A stretch of DNA of 64,000 nucleotides from Halalkalicoccus sp. CG83 (GTDB lineage: Archaea; Halobacteriota; Halobacteria; Halobacteriales; Halalkalicoccaceae). The notes under the pieces are model-generated. The model was not told where the DNA came from. It searched no databases and worked only from the letters and a program-made list of their open reading frames with translations. This document shows positions 1 to 7,822 of this stretch, one piece after another. The stretch covers positions 1 to 64,000 of the forward strand of contig NZ_JAZDDH010000002.1 in the NCBI RefSeq assembly GCF_037081715.1, given 5' to 3'. The first letter of the stretch is position 1. Every line of letters starts with the position of its first letter. Made by a program: the position numbers and the translations under genes.

Positions 1-128
1 TCGTCCTTGTCCTCACTGATGAGTCGGACGACCTCCTCGGTGAGGCCCTTCTCGCTGCGCAGGGCGCTGCGTTCCTCGTTCTTGTGGTCGAAGCGCTCCT
101 GGTTCTTGGTGAGTTCTTCCGAGCTCAT
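1..128 (-). CDS. sufB: Fe-S cluster assembly protein SufB, N-terminus only
   Basis: The first 42 codons of a leftward gene that leaves the window at its left edge. The ATG is at 128-126; the product opens MSSEELTKNQERF and continues with KGLTEEVVRLISEDKDE, the conserved N-terminal signature of haloarchaeal SufB. SufB is the scaffold of the SufBCD complex, which builds Fe-S clusters in the cytoplasm. Nothing of the core beta-helix domain is visible here, so the call rests on the N-terminal signature only. The gene is divergent from the FkbM methyltransferase that starts at 270. Confidence 0.8.
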   Translation of the reverse strand, partial: MSSEELTKNQERFDHKNEERSALRSEKGLTEEVVRLISEDKD

Positions 129-269
129 GATCTGGTTCGGGGTAGGCAGCGAGCGCGTAAGAATGTGTGCACGGCTGTGGGGGCGCGAAACCGGTTTCGG
201 TTACTCTCGCGATCCGAACGGACGAAGGGGAAACATCAAAGCCCGTTCCACCCGTCGATTGACACATCG

Positions 270-1097
270 ATGGGCCGAGACGAGCTTCTGCGCGCGGTGA
301 TCGGGGGCTCCAGCCGCGCGGCCCGTCGCGTTCTCCGTCTGGCTCGTCACCTCCCTCACGACGCGTACTACGGGCTCTCGACCCGCAACTACCGCCACCG
401 AGGGATTCTCACGCGAAAGCGCGTCCGTGAGGGGTCCTTCCGCAGCTACGAGCTCTACGACAGACACGGCAACGACTGGCTGCTCGACGCGCTGCTCGAT
501 CGCTGCTGGGACGACGACTGCGTCGTCGACGTCGGCGCAAACACCGGCGTTTACGCGCTGTCGGTCGCCGCCGAACGTCCCGAGGCGTCCGTCGTCGCGA
601 TCGAACCGGATCCGCGGACGGTCGATCGGCTCCGCGCGAACGTCGAGGCGAGCGGGTTCGACGACCGGATCGAACTCCTCCCGATCGGGCTCGGGGCCGA
701 ACCGACGACGCTGCCCTTCTACCGCTCGAACTACCACGAACTGAGCTCATTCAACCGGTACAACGCCGAGCGCTGGGAGGCCCGCGTCGTCGGCGTCGAG
801 GGAATTTCCGTGGAGACCCTCGATGGGCTCGTCGCGGACGGCGAGATACCGCCGCCGGACCACCTGAAGATCGACGTCGAGGGGTTCGGCCGCGAGGTAC
901 TCGAGGGCGCCCACGAGACCCTCGCGACCCACCGACCGTTCGTCTACGTCGAGCCCCACGCCACTCACGAGGACGAGCGCGATCGAACCGGGAGCGCGGC
1001 CGTGGGCATCCGCGCGATCCTCGAGGAACACGACTACGCGATCATCCCGGGCGAGGACGCGTGGGTCTGCGTTCCGGAGACGGAGGCCGACGCGTGA
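270..1097 (+). CDS. FkbM family SAM-dependent methyltransferase
   Basis: A 275-residue class I methyltransferase. The SAM-binding motif I is seen as DVGANTGVYAL (about residues 88-98), motif II acidic residue in AIEPD, and the FkbM-type IDVEGFGREVLEGA near residue 205. FkbM enzymes O-methylate sugars or polyketide-like substrates; the substrate here is unknown. The open frame extends upstream to 84, but the ATG at 270 puts the start just before a normal basic N-terminus, and the upstream part reads as non-coding. Its stop overlaps the GTG start of the next gene (GTGA), so the two are probably co-transcribed and translationally coupled, pointing to surface glycan or lipid modification. Confidence 0.82.
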   Translation: MGRDELLRAVIGGSSRAARRVLRLARHLPHDAYYGLSTRNYRHRGILTRKRVREGSFRSYELYDRHGNDWLLDALLDRCWDDDCVVDVGANTGVYALSVAAERPEASVVAIEPDPRTVDRLRANVEASGFDDRIELLPIGLGAEPTTLPFYRSNYHELSSFNRYNAERWEARVVGVEGISVETLDGLVADGEIPPPDHLKIDVEGFGREVLEGAHETLATHRPFVYVEPHATHEDERDRTGSAAVGIRAILEEHDYAIIPGEDAWVCVPETEADA

Positions 1098-1861
1098 ACG
1101 ACGTCTACGCCGGAACGACGCTGCGTCGTCTCCGGCTGCGCTGGGTCGTCGTCGCGAGCATCGCCGCCGTCGCGACGGCGCTTGCCTACGATCTGTTCAC
1201 CGCGCGCTTCGCGACCACGCTTGCCCGCCGCTGGCTCGTGCTCTCCGGGCTCGTCCTCGCCTACGAACTCGCGTTGTTGTGGCGCTTTCTCCCGCGCAAC
1301 CACGACGGCGAACGGCTGGCTCCCTCGCTCGGACCGGCGACGCTGCTCACCGTCGTTCGCGGCGTTGGCGTCGCCTTCCTCGCCGGCTTCCTCCTGTTGC
1401 CCCAGCCGACCGAGTCGCTGGTCTGGCTGCCCGCCGCGCTCTACGGGCTGGCGGCGCTTCTGGACTACGTCGACGGCACGCTCGCGCGCCTCACGGACCG
1501 CGTCACCGAGCTCGGGACGCGTCTCGACGTCGAGATCGACGCGCTCGGAATCCTGATCGCGCCGCTGCTCGCCGTGGCCTACGGACAGCTCCCGGTCTGG
1601 TATCTGCTCGCCGGCGCGGCACGATACCTGTTCGTCGCCGGGAAACGCCATCGCCGGCGGACGGGAAAGCCGATCCACGACCTGCCGTCGGGGCCGATCT
1701 CCCGGATCCTCGCGGGCGTCCAGATGGCCTTTCTCACCGTCGTCCTCTCGCCGCTGCTGACCCCGCCGGAGGCGACGGTTCTCGCGGCTGCCGTGCTGAT
1801 CCCGTTTCTCGCGAACTTCCTCCGGGACTGGTGGCACTTGACCGGACGACTCCCGAGATGA
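1094..1861 (+). CDS. CDP-alcohol phosphatidyltransferase family membrane protein
   Basis: A 255-residue polytopic membrane protein. It holds the full family signature DG-x2-AR-x8-G-x3-D-x3-D as DGTLARLTDRVTELG followed by TRLDVEID (about residues 121-143), which binds the CDP group and the divalent metal. These enzymes move a phosphatidyl or similar phospho-alcohol group from a CDP-activated donor to an alcohol, in the membrane. At least six hydrophobic segments flank the motif. I chose the GTG at 1094 because it overlaps the preceding TGA by four bases; the frame stays open further upstream without a better start. The lipid acceptor cannot be told. The MDR dehydrogenase and a methyltransferase follow on the same strand. 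Confidence 0.85.
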   Translation: MNDVYAGTTLRRLRLRWVVVASIAAVATALAYDLFTARFATTLARRWLVLSGLVLAYELALLWRFLPRNHDGERLAPSLGPATLLTVVRGVGVAFLAGFLLLPQPTESLVWLPAALYGLAALLDYVDGTLARLTDRVTELGTRLDVEIDALGILIAPLLAVAYGQLPVWYLLAGAARYLFVAGKRHRRRTGKPIHDLPSGPISRILAGVQMAFLTVVLSPLLTPPEATVLAAAVLIPFLANFLRDWWHLTGRLPR

Positions 1862-1937
1862 GGGCAAAGAACGATGGGGGCCGGCGTCGAAGGGCGGACG
1901 TGTCGATCACGAGCCCTCCCGTCGCTGAACGTCACTG

Positions 1938-2936
1938 ATGCCCGCACGCGCCGTCTCCTTTCGCGGTCCCGAGGAGGTCGCCGTCGTCCAGGAACCCGTT
2001 CCCCGGCCGGACGCCGACGAGGCGCTCGTCGAGGTCGAGTGTTCGGGGATCAGCCCGGGGACCGAACTGCTGCTCTACCGGGGCGAGGCGCCGACCGACC
2101 TCCCTGCCGACGAGACCATCCCCGCGCTCGACGGCGACCTCGAGTACCCGCTTCGGTACGGCTACGCCGTCGTCGGCCGGGTCCGGGAGGTCGGCGAGGA
2201 GGTTGATCCGGACTGGCTCGATCGACGGGTGTTCGCCTTCCACCCCCACACGAGTCACGTCTGCCTTCCGCCCGGGGAACTCCGGACGATACCCGAGGAT
2301 TGTTCCGCGGCAGCCGCGACACTGCTGCCGAACGTCGAGGCCGCCGTCAACTTCGCGATGGACGCCGGGCCGATCGTCGGCGAGCGTGCGGTCGTCTTCG
2401 GCCAGGGCGTGCTCGGTCTGCTCACGACCGCCCTGCTCGCCGAGTACCCGCTCGACGCGCTCTGTACGGTCGATCGCTACCCGATCCGGCGCGAGCGCTC
2501 CCGGACGCTGGGCGCCGACGCGACGTTCGCCCCCGACGAGGACGACGCCCTCCACGAGGCGCTCGACGGCGCGGATCTCGCGATCGAGCTCTCGGGCGAT
2601 CCGGCGGCGCTCGACGCGGCGCTTGAGGCCACCGGCTACGACGGCCGGGTGATCATCGGATCGTGGTACGGGAGGAAACGGGCCGACCTCGATCTGGGCG
2701 GGCGATTTCACCGGAGTCGGATCTCGATGCGGAGCAGCCAGGTGAGCACGATCGATCCCGAACTGCGCGGGCGCTGGGACAAGGACCGACGACTCGACGT
2801 CGCCTGGGACCGTCTGGTCGACCTCGACGCCGACGCGTTGCTCACCCATCGCGTTCCGGTAGAGGAGTGCTCCGAGGCATATCGACTGCTCGCCGAACGA
2901 CCGAACGAGGCGATCGGCGCCGTCCTCACCTACTGA
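1938..2936 (+). CDS. MDR-superfamily (zinc-type) alcohol dehydrogenase-like protein
   Basis: A 332-residue medium-chain dehydrogenase/reductase. The N-terminal GroES-like half carries SGISPGTELLLYRG, the variant seen in the BchC/threonine-dehydrogenase-like branch instead of the usual GICGTD zinc motif, and the Rossmann half has VVFGQGVLGLLTT (about residues 149-161, GxGxxG) for NAD(P) binding. Classic catalytic zinc ligands are not obvious, so activity may be zinc-independent. The 76-bp gap before it and a 1-bp gap to the next methyltransferase gene suggest an operon. In other haloarchaea I recall relatives of this gene close to pterin-like and glycosyltransferase genes; the substrate is unknown. 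Confidence 0.8.
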   Translation: MPARAVSFRGPEEVAVVQEPVPRPDADEALVEVECSGISPGTELLLYRGEAPTDLPADETIPALDGDLEYPLRYGYAVVGRVREVGEEVDPDWLDRRVFAFHPHTSHVCLPPGELRTIPEDCSAAAATLLPNVEAAVNFAMDAGPIVGERAVVFGQGVLGLLTTALLAEYPLDALCTVDRYPIRRERSRTLGADATFAPDEDDALHEALDGADLAIELSGDPAALDAALEATGYDGRVIIGSWYGRKRADLDLGGRFHRSRISMRSSQVSTIDPELRGRWDKDRRLDVAWDRLVDLDADALLTHRVPVEECSEAYRLLAERPNEAIGAVLTY

Positions 2937-2937
2937 G

Positions 2938-3834
2938 ATGAGCGAGAACGACTTCCAGCGCTACCTGCACGCGAAACGCACCGTCGACGATCGTGCGATC
3001 GATCGGCGGGTGCTCGATCGACTGACGGAGGAACTCCCCGCCGCCCGCCGGGTCGGTGAACCGCTCCGCGTCCTCGAGGTCGGCGCGGGCGTCTGTACGA
3101 TGCCCACTCGTTTGCTCGAGCGTGACGTCTTCCCCGACCGGACCCGATACGTCGCCGTCGACGAACGCCCGGAGAACGTCGCCGCGGCCCGTGATCACCT
3201 CCGCGAACGGGGGTTCGAGGCCGACGACGGGGACGAAAACGAGGGAACCGGACGGCTTCGATACGCTGATGGCGAGCGGACGGTCGACGTCGAGCCGGTC
3301 CACGGCGACGCGTTCAAAGTCGAGGACGAAGGCGAGTACGACCTGCTGATCGCGGGGGCGTTTCTCGACCTCGTCGACCTCTCGCGGGCGCTGCCACGGC
3401 TGTTCGATCGCCTCCACTCGGGGGGGCTGTTCTACTTCCCGATCACGTTCGACGGCGCGACGATCTTCGCCCCCGAACTCGCGCTCGACGACCGGATCGC
3501 GGAGCTCTACCACCGCGACATGAACGAACGCACCCGGGACGGACGGTCGGCGGGCCACAGCCGGACGGGGCGGCGACTGTTCACGCGGATACCGGAGGCC
3601 GGCGGCGAGATCCTCGCCGCGGGGAGTTCGGACTGGATCGTCCACCCGCCGTATCCCGCCGACGAGGCGTTCTTCCTCCGTCACATCCTCCGAACGATCG
3701 AGGGGGCGCTCTCGGGTCATCGGGAGCTCGACGCCGAGGTACTCGACGAATGGATCGAGACGCGCCGCGGACAGGTCGAACGCGAGGAGCTGACCTACGT
3801 CGCCCACCAGCTCGACGTCCTTGGGCGGCTCTAG
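2938..3834 (+). CDS. class I SAM-dependent methyltransferase
   Basis: A 298-residue protein with methyltransferase motif I VLEVGAGVCTMPTRLL at about residues 42-57, an acidic motif II (YVAVDERPEN) and a motif IV-like LLIAGAFLDLVDL. The fold is therefore a Rossmann methyltransferase; the substrate is not predictable. It starts one base after the stop of the MDR dehydrogenase, so both are likely translated from one message. Its 3' end overlaps the convergent CapA-like gene by four bases. The unusually long C-terminal part (about residues 160-298) has no motif I recognise. Confidence 0.8.
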   Translation: MSENDFQRYLHAKRTVDDRAIDRRVLDRLTEELPAARRVGEPLRVLEVGAGVCTMPTRLLERDVFPDRTRYVAVDERPENVAAARDHLRERGFEADDGDENEGTGRLRYADGERTVDVEPVHGDAFKVEDEGEYDLLIAGAFLDLVDLSRALPRLFDRLHSGGLFYFPITFDGATIFAPELALDDRIAELYHRDMNERTRDGRSAGHSRTGRRLFTRIPEAGGEILAAGSSDWIVHPPYPADEAFFLRHILRTIEGALSGHRELDAEVLDEWIETRRGQVEREELTYVAHQLDVLGRL

Positions 3835-4811
3835 GGTTCGACCACGAGGTGCTCGCCGTCGCGCTTGAACTCAGTCCCGAACGGTTCCGACAGGTCGCGC
3901 ATGCGTTCACGGCTCCACGCCGCGGCCCGCTTCGAGGCCGGGTGGACCGCGCAGTCGCTGATCTCCGTCGGAACGAGCCGGAGCTCCTCGATCTCCCCGT
4001 CCGCAATCCGGAGTTCGAACAGGAAACCCCGGTCGTTCCGCAGATCGGAATCGACCGCGTAGTCGTCGACGAAGTCGCCGCAGTCGTAGCAGATCGGCGC
4101 ACCGTCGTACAGCTCGATCCCCTGGAAGACGTGCGCCGAATGGCCGTGGAGCAGGTCGACGCCGCGATCGACCAGCCAGCGGGCGAACTCCTCGAACGTC
4201 TCGGGCGGCTCGGTCACCATGTTCGGCCTCCAGTGGAGCGACGCCACCAGCAGATCGGGGTCGCGTTCGCGCGCCCGATCGAGCGCTCGGTCGATGGCCG
4301 TCCGGGCCTTCCCGTCCTCGACGTCGATCTCGATCCGGGCGGTTCCCGGCGAGTCGGGGCCGGCGGCGTACTCGGGCGTGTTATCGGTGAGCGCGATCAC
4401 GGCGATCCGGAGGTCTTCGACCTCGACGATCGCCGGTTCGAACGCCTCCCGACGGTCGCGTCCCGCTCCCGCGTGCGCGATATCCGCTTCATCGAGATGG
4501 CGAAGGGTGTCGAGCAGCGCGGGCTCCTCGAAGTCCAGCACGTGGTTGTTCGCGAGGCTCGCGAAGTCGACGCCCACGTCAGAAAGCGCGGGGATCGCCC
4601 AGTCGGGGTCCGCCCGGAAGTGGAAGGGGTGGTTCGTCCGTCGCCAGGGGCGCCCGCGGGTCGAGAGACAGCACTCGAGGTTGACGAACAGTCCGTCGAG
4701 CGCCCGCAACCGCCCGCGAAGATCGCCCCAGACCGCCTCGACGGATCGACGGCGCTGGCGCTCGTCGACCTTTCGACCGAGCATCACGTCGCCGGTGAAT
4801 CCGAGTCGCAT
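3831..4811 (-). CDS. CapA family protein (poly-gamma-glutamate capsule-like metallophosphoesterase fold)
   Basis: About 326 residues with CapA/PGA_cap landmarks in order: FTGDVMLGRK at the N-terminus, NLECCLS, LANNHVLDF, LLVASLHWRPN and HGHSAHVFQGIELYDG. The Asp, Asn and His residues in these blocks are the likely metal ligands. CapA proteins in bacteria export or assemble poly-gamma-glutamate; in haloarchaea the role is not established, and no capB/capC partners are present here. No signal peptide is seen. The ATG at 4811 gives the standard MRLGFTGDV opening; an ATG six codons upstream (4829) is the alternative. It is convergent with the methyltransferase gene. Confidence 0.83.
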   Translation of the reverse strand: MRLGFTGDVMLGRKVDERQRRRSVEAVWGDLRGRLRALDGLFVNLECCLSTRGRPWRRTNHPFHFRADPDWAIPALSDVGVDFASLANNHVLDFEEPALLDTLRHLDEADIAHAGAGRDRREAFEPAIVEVEDLRIAVIALTDNTPEYAAGPDSPGTARIEIDVEDGKARTAIDRALDRARERDPDLLVASLHWRPNMVTEPPETFEEFARWLVDRGVDLLHGHSAHVFQGIELYDGAPICYDCGDFVDDYAVDSDLRNDRGFLFELRIADGEIEELRLVPTEISDCAVHPASKRAAAWSRERMRDLSEPFGTEFKRDGEHLVVEP

Positions 4812-4898
4812 ATCGGCGTTACGTGCCACTACGATACGAACTGCACGGCTGTTTGACGGGATCGGTCGGTAGGACGGACTTCAGTGATTTAGTGACAG

Positions 4899-5180
4899 TT
4901 AGTGACAGCCTCCGCCCGCCATCATCCCGTCGTGATCGTGTTCCTCGTGCATGGTGTCCCGGTCGTTCGCGTGTCCGTGACCGTCCATATGTTCGTGATC
5001 GTCTCCCCGTTCGTGTTCGTCGTGCTCGTGCTCGCTTTCTGTCGGCTCGTCGTAGCCGTGCTGTCCATCCTCTTCGTGGAATTCGGCGGCTGTCGCGTCG
5101 GCGGCAGTCGCCGCTGACAGTCCGACGCCGAGCAGCGAGAGCGCGAGCAACGTGACGGCTATCGTCGTGAGTGTGCGCAT
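4899..5180 (-). CDS. small exported histidine-rich protein, probable metal binder
   Basis: A 93-residue protein with a clear N-terminal hydrophobic signal (about residues 4-26, ending AATAADA), followed by about 65 mature residues with 13 histidines, many Asp/Glu, several HxH pairs, and a C-terminal GGGCH. The composition suggests binding of soft or borderline divalent metals (for example Zn, Ni, Cu) outside the cell; this is inference from composition only, and no family was recognised. The signal is Sec-like, not twin-arginine. A GGAGGT lies about 9 bases before the ATG. The neighbour upstream on the same strand is a membrane-anchored winged-helix protein, which could sense the same signal. 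Confidence 0.72.
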   Translation of the reverse strand: MRTLTTIAVTLLALSLLGVGLSAATAADATAAEFHEEDGQHGYDEPTESEHEHDEHERGDDHEHMDGHGHANDRDTMHEEHDHDGMMAGGGCH

Positions 5181-5304
5181 GTTCGGTTACCTCCACTCGT
5201 GTGTAGGCGCGTCTCCTACTCCTATCCGTGGGTGTGAACTGGCGGCGGAGATTGCCCGAGAACGTTCATCGAGCGCTGTGAGCGTTTTTCACGACCGAGA
5301 TCGT

Positions 5305-5829
5305 TCATCCGTCGGATTCGCGGCCTTCCAGGCGGTGGCCGGGGTAGATCCGATAGGTTCGACCCTGTCGTTCCCGCCGGAGCAGGCCGCGTTTCTCGAG
5401 ATCGGTCACCGTCTGGCTCACCTTCGCCTTCGAGAAGTCGGATCGATCGCGCACCTCGATCTGAGTCAGGCCCGGCGAGTCGAGCACCGGACCCAGGACC
5501 CGTTGTTCGTCCTCCGGTAACAGCTCGAGGGGATCGTTCTCGCGCTCGCCCTCGTTCGGCGGTTCGATCGGCTCCGAGGTCGCTCCGGCATCGGTGCTTT
5601 CCTCCTCGGAGTTCGAAGGTTCGGTCAGTCCGTCGCGTCCCACCGCGTAGAACCCGGCGACGACGGCGGCGGTGAGTATCCCGCCGAAGACGTACCAGAG
5701 GGCGCCGGTGCCGTGCATGGAGGCGTGCATCCCGCTCGCCGTTCGAGCGCTCCACCAGCCGGCGACGCCGAGGCCGAGCAGCGCCGCGACGACCGCGACT
5801 ACCAGCCGATCGGCGGTCCGTCGATCCAT
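5305..5829 (-). CDS. membrane-anchored winged-helix transcriptional regulator
   Basis: A 174-residue protein with two N-terminal membrane segments (about residues 9-25 and 43-63), an acidic linker (about 72-100), and a C-terminal winged helix of the MarR/HTH-20 kind at about residues 104-165: GLTQIEVRDRSDFSKAKVSQ is the recognition unit and GLLRRERQGRTYRIYPG the wing. The arrangement means DNA binding tethered to the membrane. The outward loop between the two membrane segments has Met and His residues (SGMHASMHGTG), which could bind metal. Same strand as, and 124 bp upstream of, the His-rich exported protein gene. Target genes are unknown. Confidence 0.78.
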   Translation of the reverse strand: MDRRTADRLVVAVVAALLGLGVAGWWSARTASGMHASMHGTGALWYVFGGILTAAVVAGFYAVGRDGLTEPSNSEEESTDAGATSEPIEPPNEGERENDPLELLPEDEQRVLGPVLDSPGLTQIEVRDRSDFSKAKVSQTVTDLEKRGLLRRERQGRTYRIYPGHRLEGRESDG

Positions 5830-5867
5830 CGACGGAGGTAGCGTTCGGGGTCACCTACGCCTTGCGA

Positions 5868-6200
5868 TCAGGTCGCGCGATCGATCGCTCGATCGATGTC
5901 GGCGATGATATCGGCGGGATCCTCGATGCCGACCGAGATCCGACCGAGGTCGTCGTTGACGCCGCTCGCGAGCTTCTCCTCGTCGGTGAGCCGCTGGTGG
6001 GCCGTCGAGGCGGGGTGGCTGATAAGCGCCTTCGCGTCGCCGGCGTTCGCGAGCAGGCTCGCGAGCTCGACCGCCTCGCAGACGCGCCGGCCTCGTAGCC
6101 AGCGCGGGACGACGTCCCGCGGGCGGACGGGTCCGACCCGTCAACGCCCTCGAGGCCGAACGTGATCGTGCCGCCGGAGCCGCGCTGGAGGCGAGGTCGG
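5868..6200 (-). pseudogene. 3' remnant of an O-acetylhomoserine sulfhydrylase/PLP-dependent metY-type gene
   Basis: The minus strand encodes a degenerate C-terminus of a Cys/Met-metabolism PLP enzyme: GSGGTITFGLEG, then an interrupting segment, then GYEAG, a one-base frame loss, then CEAVELASLLANAGDAKAL and LISHPASTAHQRLTDEEKL, ending DIDRAIDRAT at the stop (5870-5868). Only about 80 of the usual 420 or so residues remain, with no PLP lysine region. The interruption (about 6100-6144) is made of two adjacent perfect palindromes. The gene is thus dead. It fills most of the 425-bp gap between the winged-helix gene and the small membrane protein gene. Confidence 0.75.
6104..6142. repeat. two adjacent short palindromes inside the metY remnant
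   Basis: Two perfect inverted repeats lie side by side: GCGGGACG-A-CGTCCCGC at 6104-6120 and GACGGGTC-C-GACCCGTC at 6126-6142, each with 8-bp arms and a single-base spacer. They sit exactly where the coding similarity of the metY remnant is interrupted, so they look inserted rather than ancestral. Confidence 0.7.
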
Positions 6201-6255
6201 ATGAACTACCGTGCGCGGATCGAGGACGAGGGTGCGGCCGGCTCCGACGGGCGGG

Positions 6256-6456
6256 TCACTCCTCCCGCCAGGGCTCGGGAGCGACCCCGAGCGCGACCAC
6301 CAACGGTCTGTAGACCGCGCCGACCCCCAGCGCGATCACGACGCCGGCCCAGAACGGGATTCCGGCGAGGGCATCGACGACAGCGACGACGACGAACACG
6401 AGCACCATCACGGCGACGTAGTGGGGAACGAGCCGGCGCAGTTCCGTGGAGTCCAT
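6256..6456 (-). CDS. small two-helix membrane protein, conserved in haloarchaea
   Basis: A 66-residue protein with two hydrophobic segments: about residues 11-30 (VAVMVLVFVVVAVVDALAG) and 33-56. The N-terminus MDSTELRRLVPHYV is typical of small haloarchaeal membrane proteins of unknown function. The short charged C-terminus (PEPWREE) would be cytoplasmic. It sits between a dead metY fragment and the proteasome-like gene, both on the same strand, but with gaps that do not argue for a shared operon. No function can be assigned. Confidence 0.65.
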   Translation of the reverse strand: MDSTELRRLVPHYVAVMVLVFVVVAVVDALAGIPFWAGVVIALGVGAVYRPLVVALGVAPEPWREE

Positions 6457-6500
6457 GGTGACGTTCGGATCGCGACCACCGTAGAACCTCGCTCGTAACG

Positions 6501-7031
6501 CTATCCGTCCGCGAGCGTCCAGACGTCGATCTCCTCGCCCGTCTCGGCGTCGCGTTCGGCGACGGTCTCGAGGACGTCCTTCAGGGGCTCGGCGGCCTCC
6601 TCGACGCCGGTCTCGCGATCGACTCCGTCGAGCCCGCCGATCGCGACCTGCGCCCCGGTGCCCAGCGCGAGCACGTCGTCACCGACCGATCCACCCTCGG
6701 CGTCGATCGCCCGTAGCGCCGCGATCCCCTCCTCGCGCGCGGCGACGATCGCCTCGGCGCCCGTCTCGCTCGCGACGTCACCCGCGAGCCGTTCCAGTGC
6801 GTCAATGCTCGGCCCGTGGTCCTGACGGTCGCGTAGCTGACGCAGTTCGTCCTCGAGACGGCGGCCGAACTCCTGGATCGCGCTCGCGGAGCCGGTCGCG
6901 CCGGCGCCGGCGGCGTCGAACGCGAACAGCTTTCCGAGGTCGTCGCTCCGCACGGTACTCCCGTCGGTCGCACGCCGGTCGGCCGCGAGCGCGACGCCGT
7001 CCGCGAGCCTGATCCCGACTACGGTTCCCAT
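6501..7031 (-). CDS. proteasome subunit-like Ntn-hydrolase fold protein
   Basis: About 176 residues that align with 20S proteasome beta subunits: GTVVGIRLADGVALAADRRA at the N-terminus, then a short loop and LGKLFAFD. The positions of Asp17 and Lys33 are kept (AAD and GKLF), but the residue that aligns with catalytic Thr1 is Gly when VGI is held fixed; alternatively the Thr of MGT is Thr1 and one residue has been lost. It may therefore be a non-canonical or inactive relative. The ATG at 7031 gives MGTVVG; an ATG nine codons upstream (7058) would add a short propeptide ending in MG before the Thr. It stands alone, away from any psmA/psmB pair. Confidence 0.72.
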   Translation of the reverse strand: MGTVVGIRLADGVALAADRRATDGSTVRSDDLGKLFAFDAAGAGATGSASAIQEFGRRLEDELRQLRDRQDHGPSIDALERLAGDVASETGAEAIVAAREEGIAALRAIDAEGGSVGDDVLALGTGAQVAIGGLDGVDRETGVEEAAEPLKDVLETVAERDAETGEEIDVWTLADG

Positions 7032-7300
7032 ACCCCCCGAGACGGTAGCGGGCCACATGAACGTTGGTCCGACGAACCCGCCTCCTCCGTGGAGCGGCCT
7101 CGCCTCACGGCCGCTGGCCACGCGAACGGAAGAGGGGAGGTATCCCGAACGATCCCGATCGGACTCGAACTCGTTCTCGTTGCGGTCCGGCGACGCGAAA
7201 GGACGAACGCCGTACACGGCGTGACGACTGTGAACCCTTATGGTCGCCCGAGCGCGAGAGGGGGCATGCACCGACATGGCGGCCACGCGGAGGTGGGAGG

Positions 7301-7822
7301 ATGAGCGAGGCTCGCGCCTACACCGTCAGGCTCGAACTCGTCGACGAGCCCGGCGAGCTGCTGCGAGCGCTGCGTCCCATCGCCGAGAACGGCGGCAACC
7401 TGCTGTCGATCTACCACGAGCGTGGGAACCTCACTCCACGGGGACGCATCCCGGTCGCGGTCGACCTCGAGTGCCCGCCCGAGCGCTTCGAGGGAATCGT
7501 CTCGAGCCTGCGCGAGGCCGGCGTCAACGTCATCCAGGCCGGCGCGGAGCACTACAGCGAGGAGGTGAGCGTGATCCTGGTCGGTCCGCTGATCGAGACC
7601 GACCTCTCTGACACGCTGCGGTGGTTCGAGGAGTGTGGGAACCTCTCGGTGATCGATCTCTCGCTCTCGGCGCCGGAGGACGACCGACCCAGCGCTCGCC
7701 TCCGGCTGGCGGCGGCGGCCGACGGCGTCGAGAACGCGCTGGGACGCGTTCGCGAGCTCGCCTCCGAGAAGGGGCTGCTCGTGATCGAACCACAGCTCGA
7801 CCGCCCGGAGGGCGCCGCATGA
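7301..7822 (+). CDS. ACT-domain amino-acid-binding regulatory protein
   Basis: A 173-residue protein whose first 80 residues form an ACT domain (YTVRLELVDEPGELLRALRP, then GGNLLSIYHER), the small fold that binds amino acids in feedback-regulated enzymes. The second half (about 85-173) looks like a second, diverged ACT-like unit. A GGAGG lies just before the ATG at 7301. Its stop overlaps the ATG of homoserine dehydrogenase (ATGA), which makes translational coupling very likely. Homoserine dehydrogenases in many bacteria carry a C-terminal ACT domain that the present enzyme lacks, so this protein probably supplies threonine or methionine-type feedback as a separate subunit (inference). Confidence 0.82.
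   Translation: MSEARAYTVRLELVDEPGELLRALRPIAENGGNLLSIYHERGNLTPRGRIPVAVDLECPPERFEGIVSSLREAGVNVIQAGAEHYSEEVSVILVGPLIETDLSDTLRWFEECGNLSVIDLSLSAPEDDRPSARLRLAAAADGVENALGRVRELASEKGLLVIEPQLDRPEGAA

Noticed and set aside
5880-5905. GATC-rich repeat-like run near the metY remnant
   Set aside because: GATCG repeats arise from Asp-Arg-type codons in the metY C-terminus and are common in the whole window.
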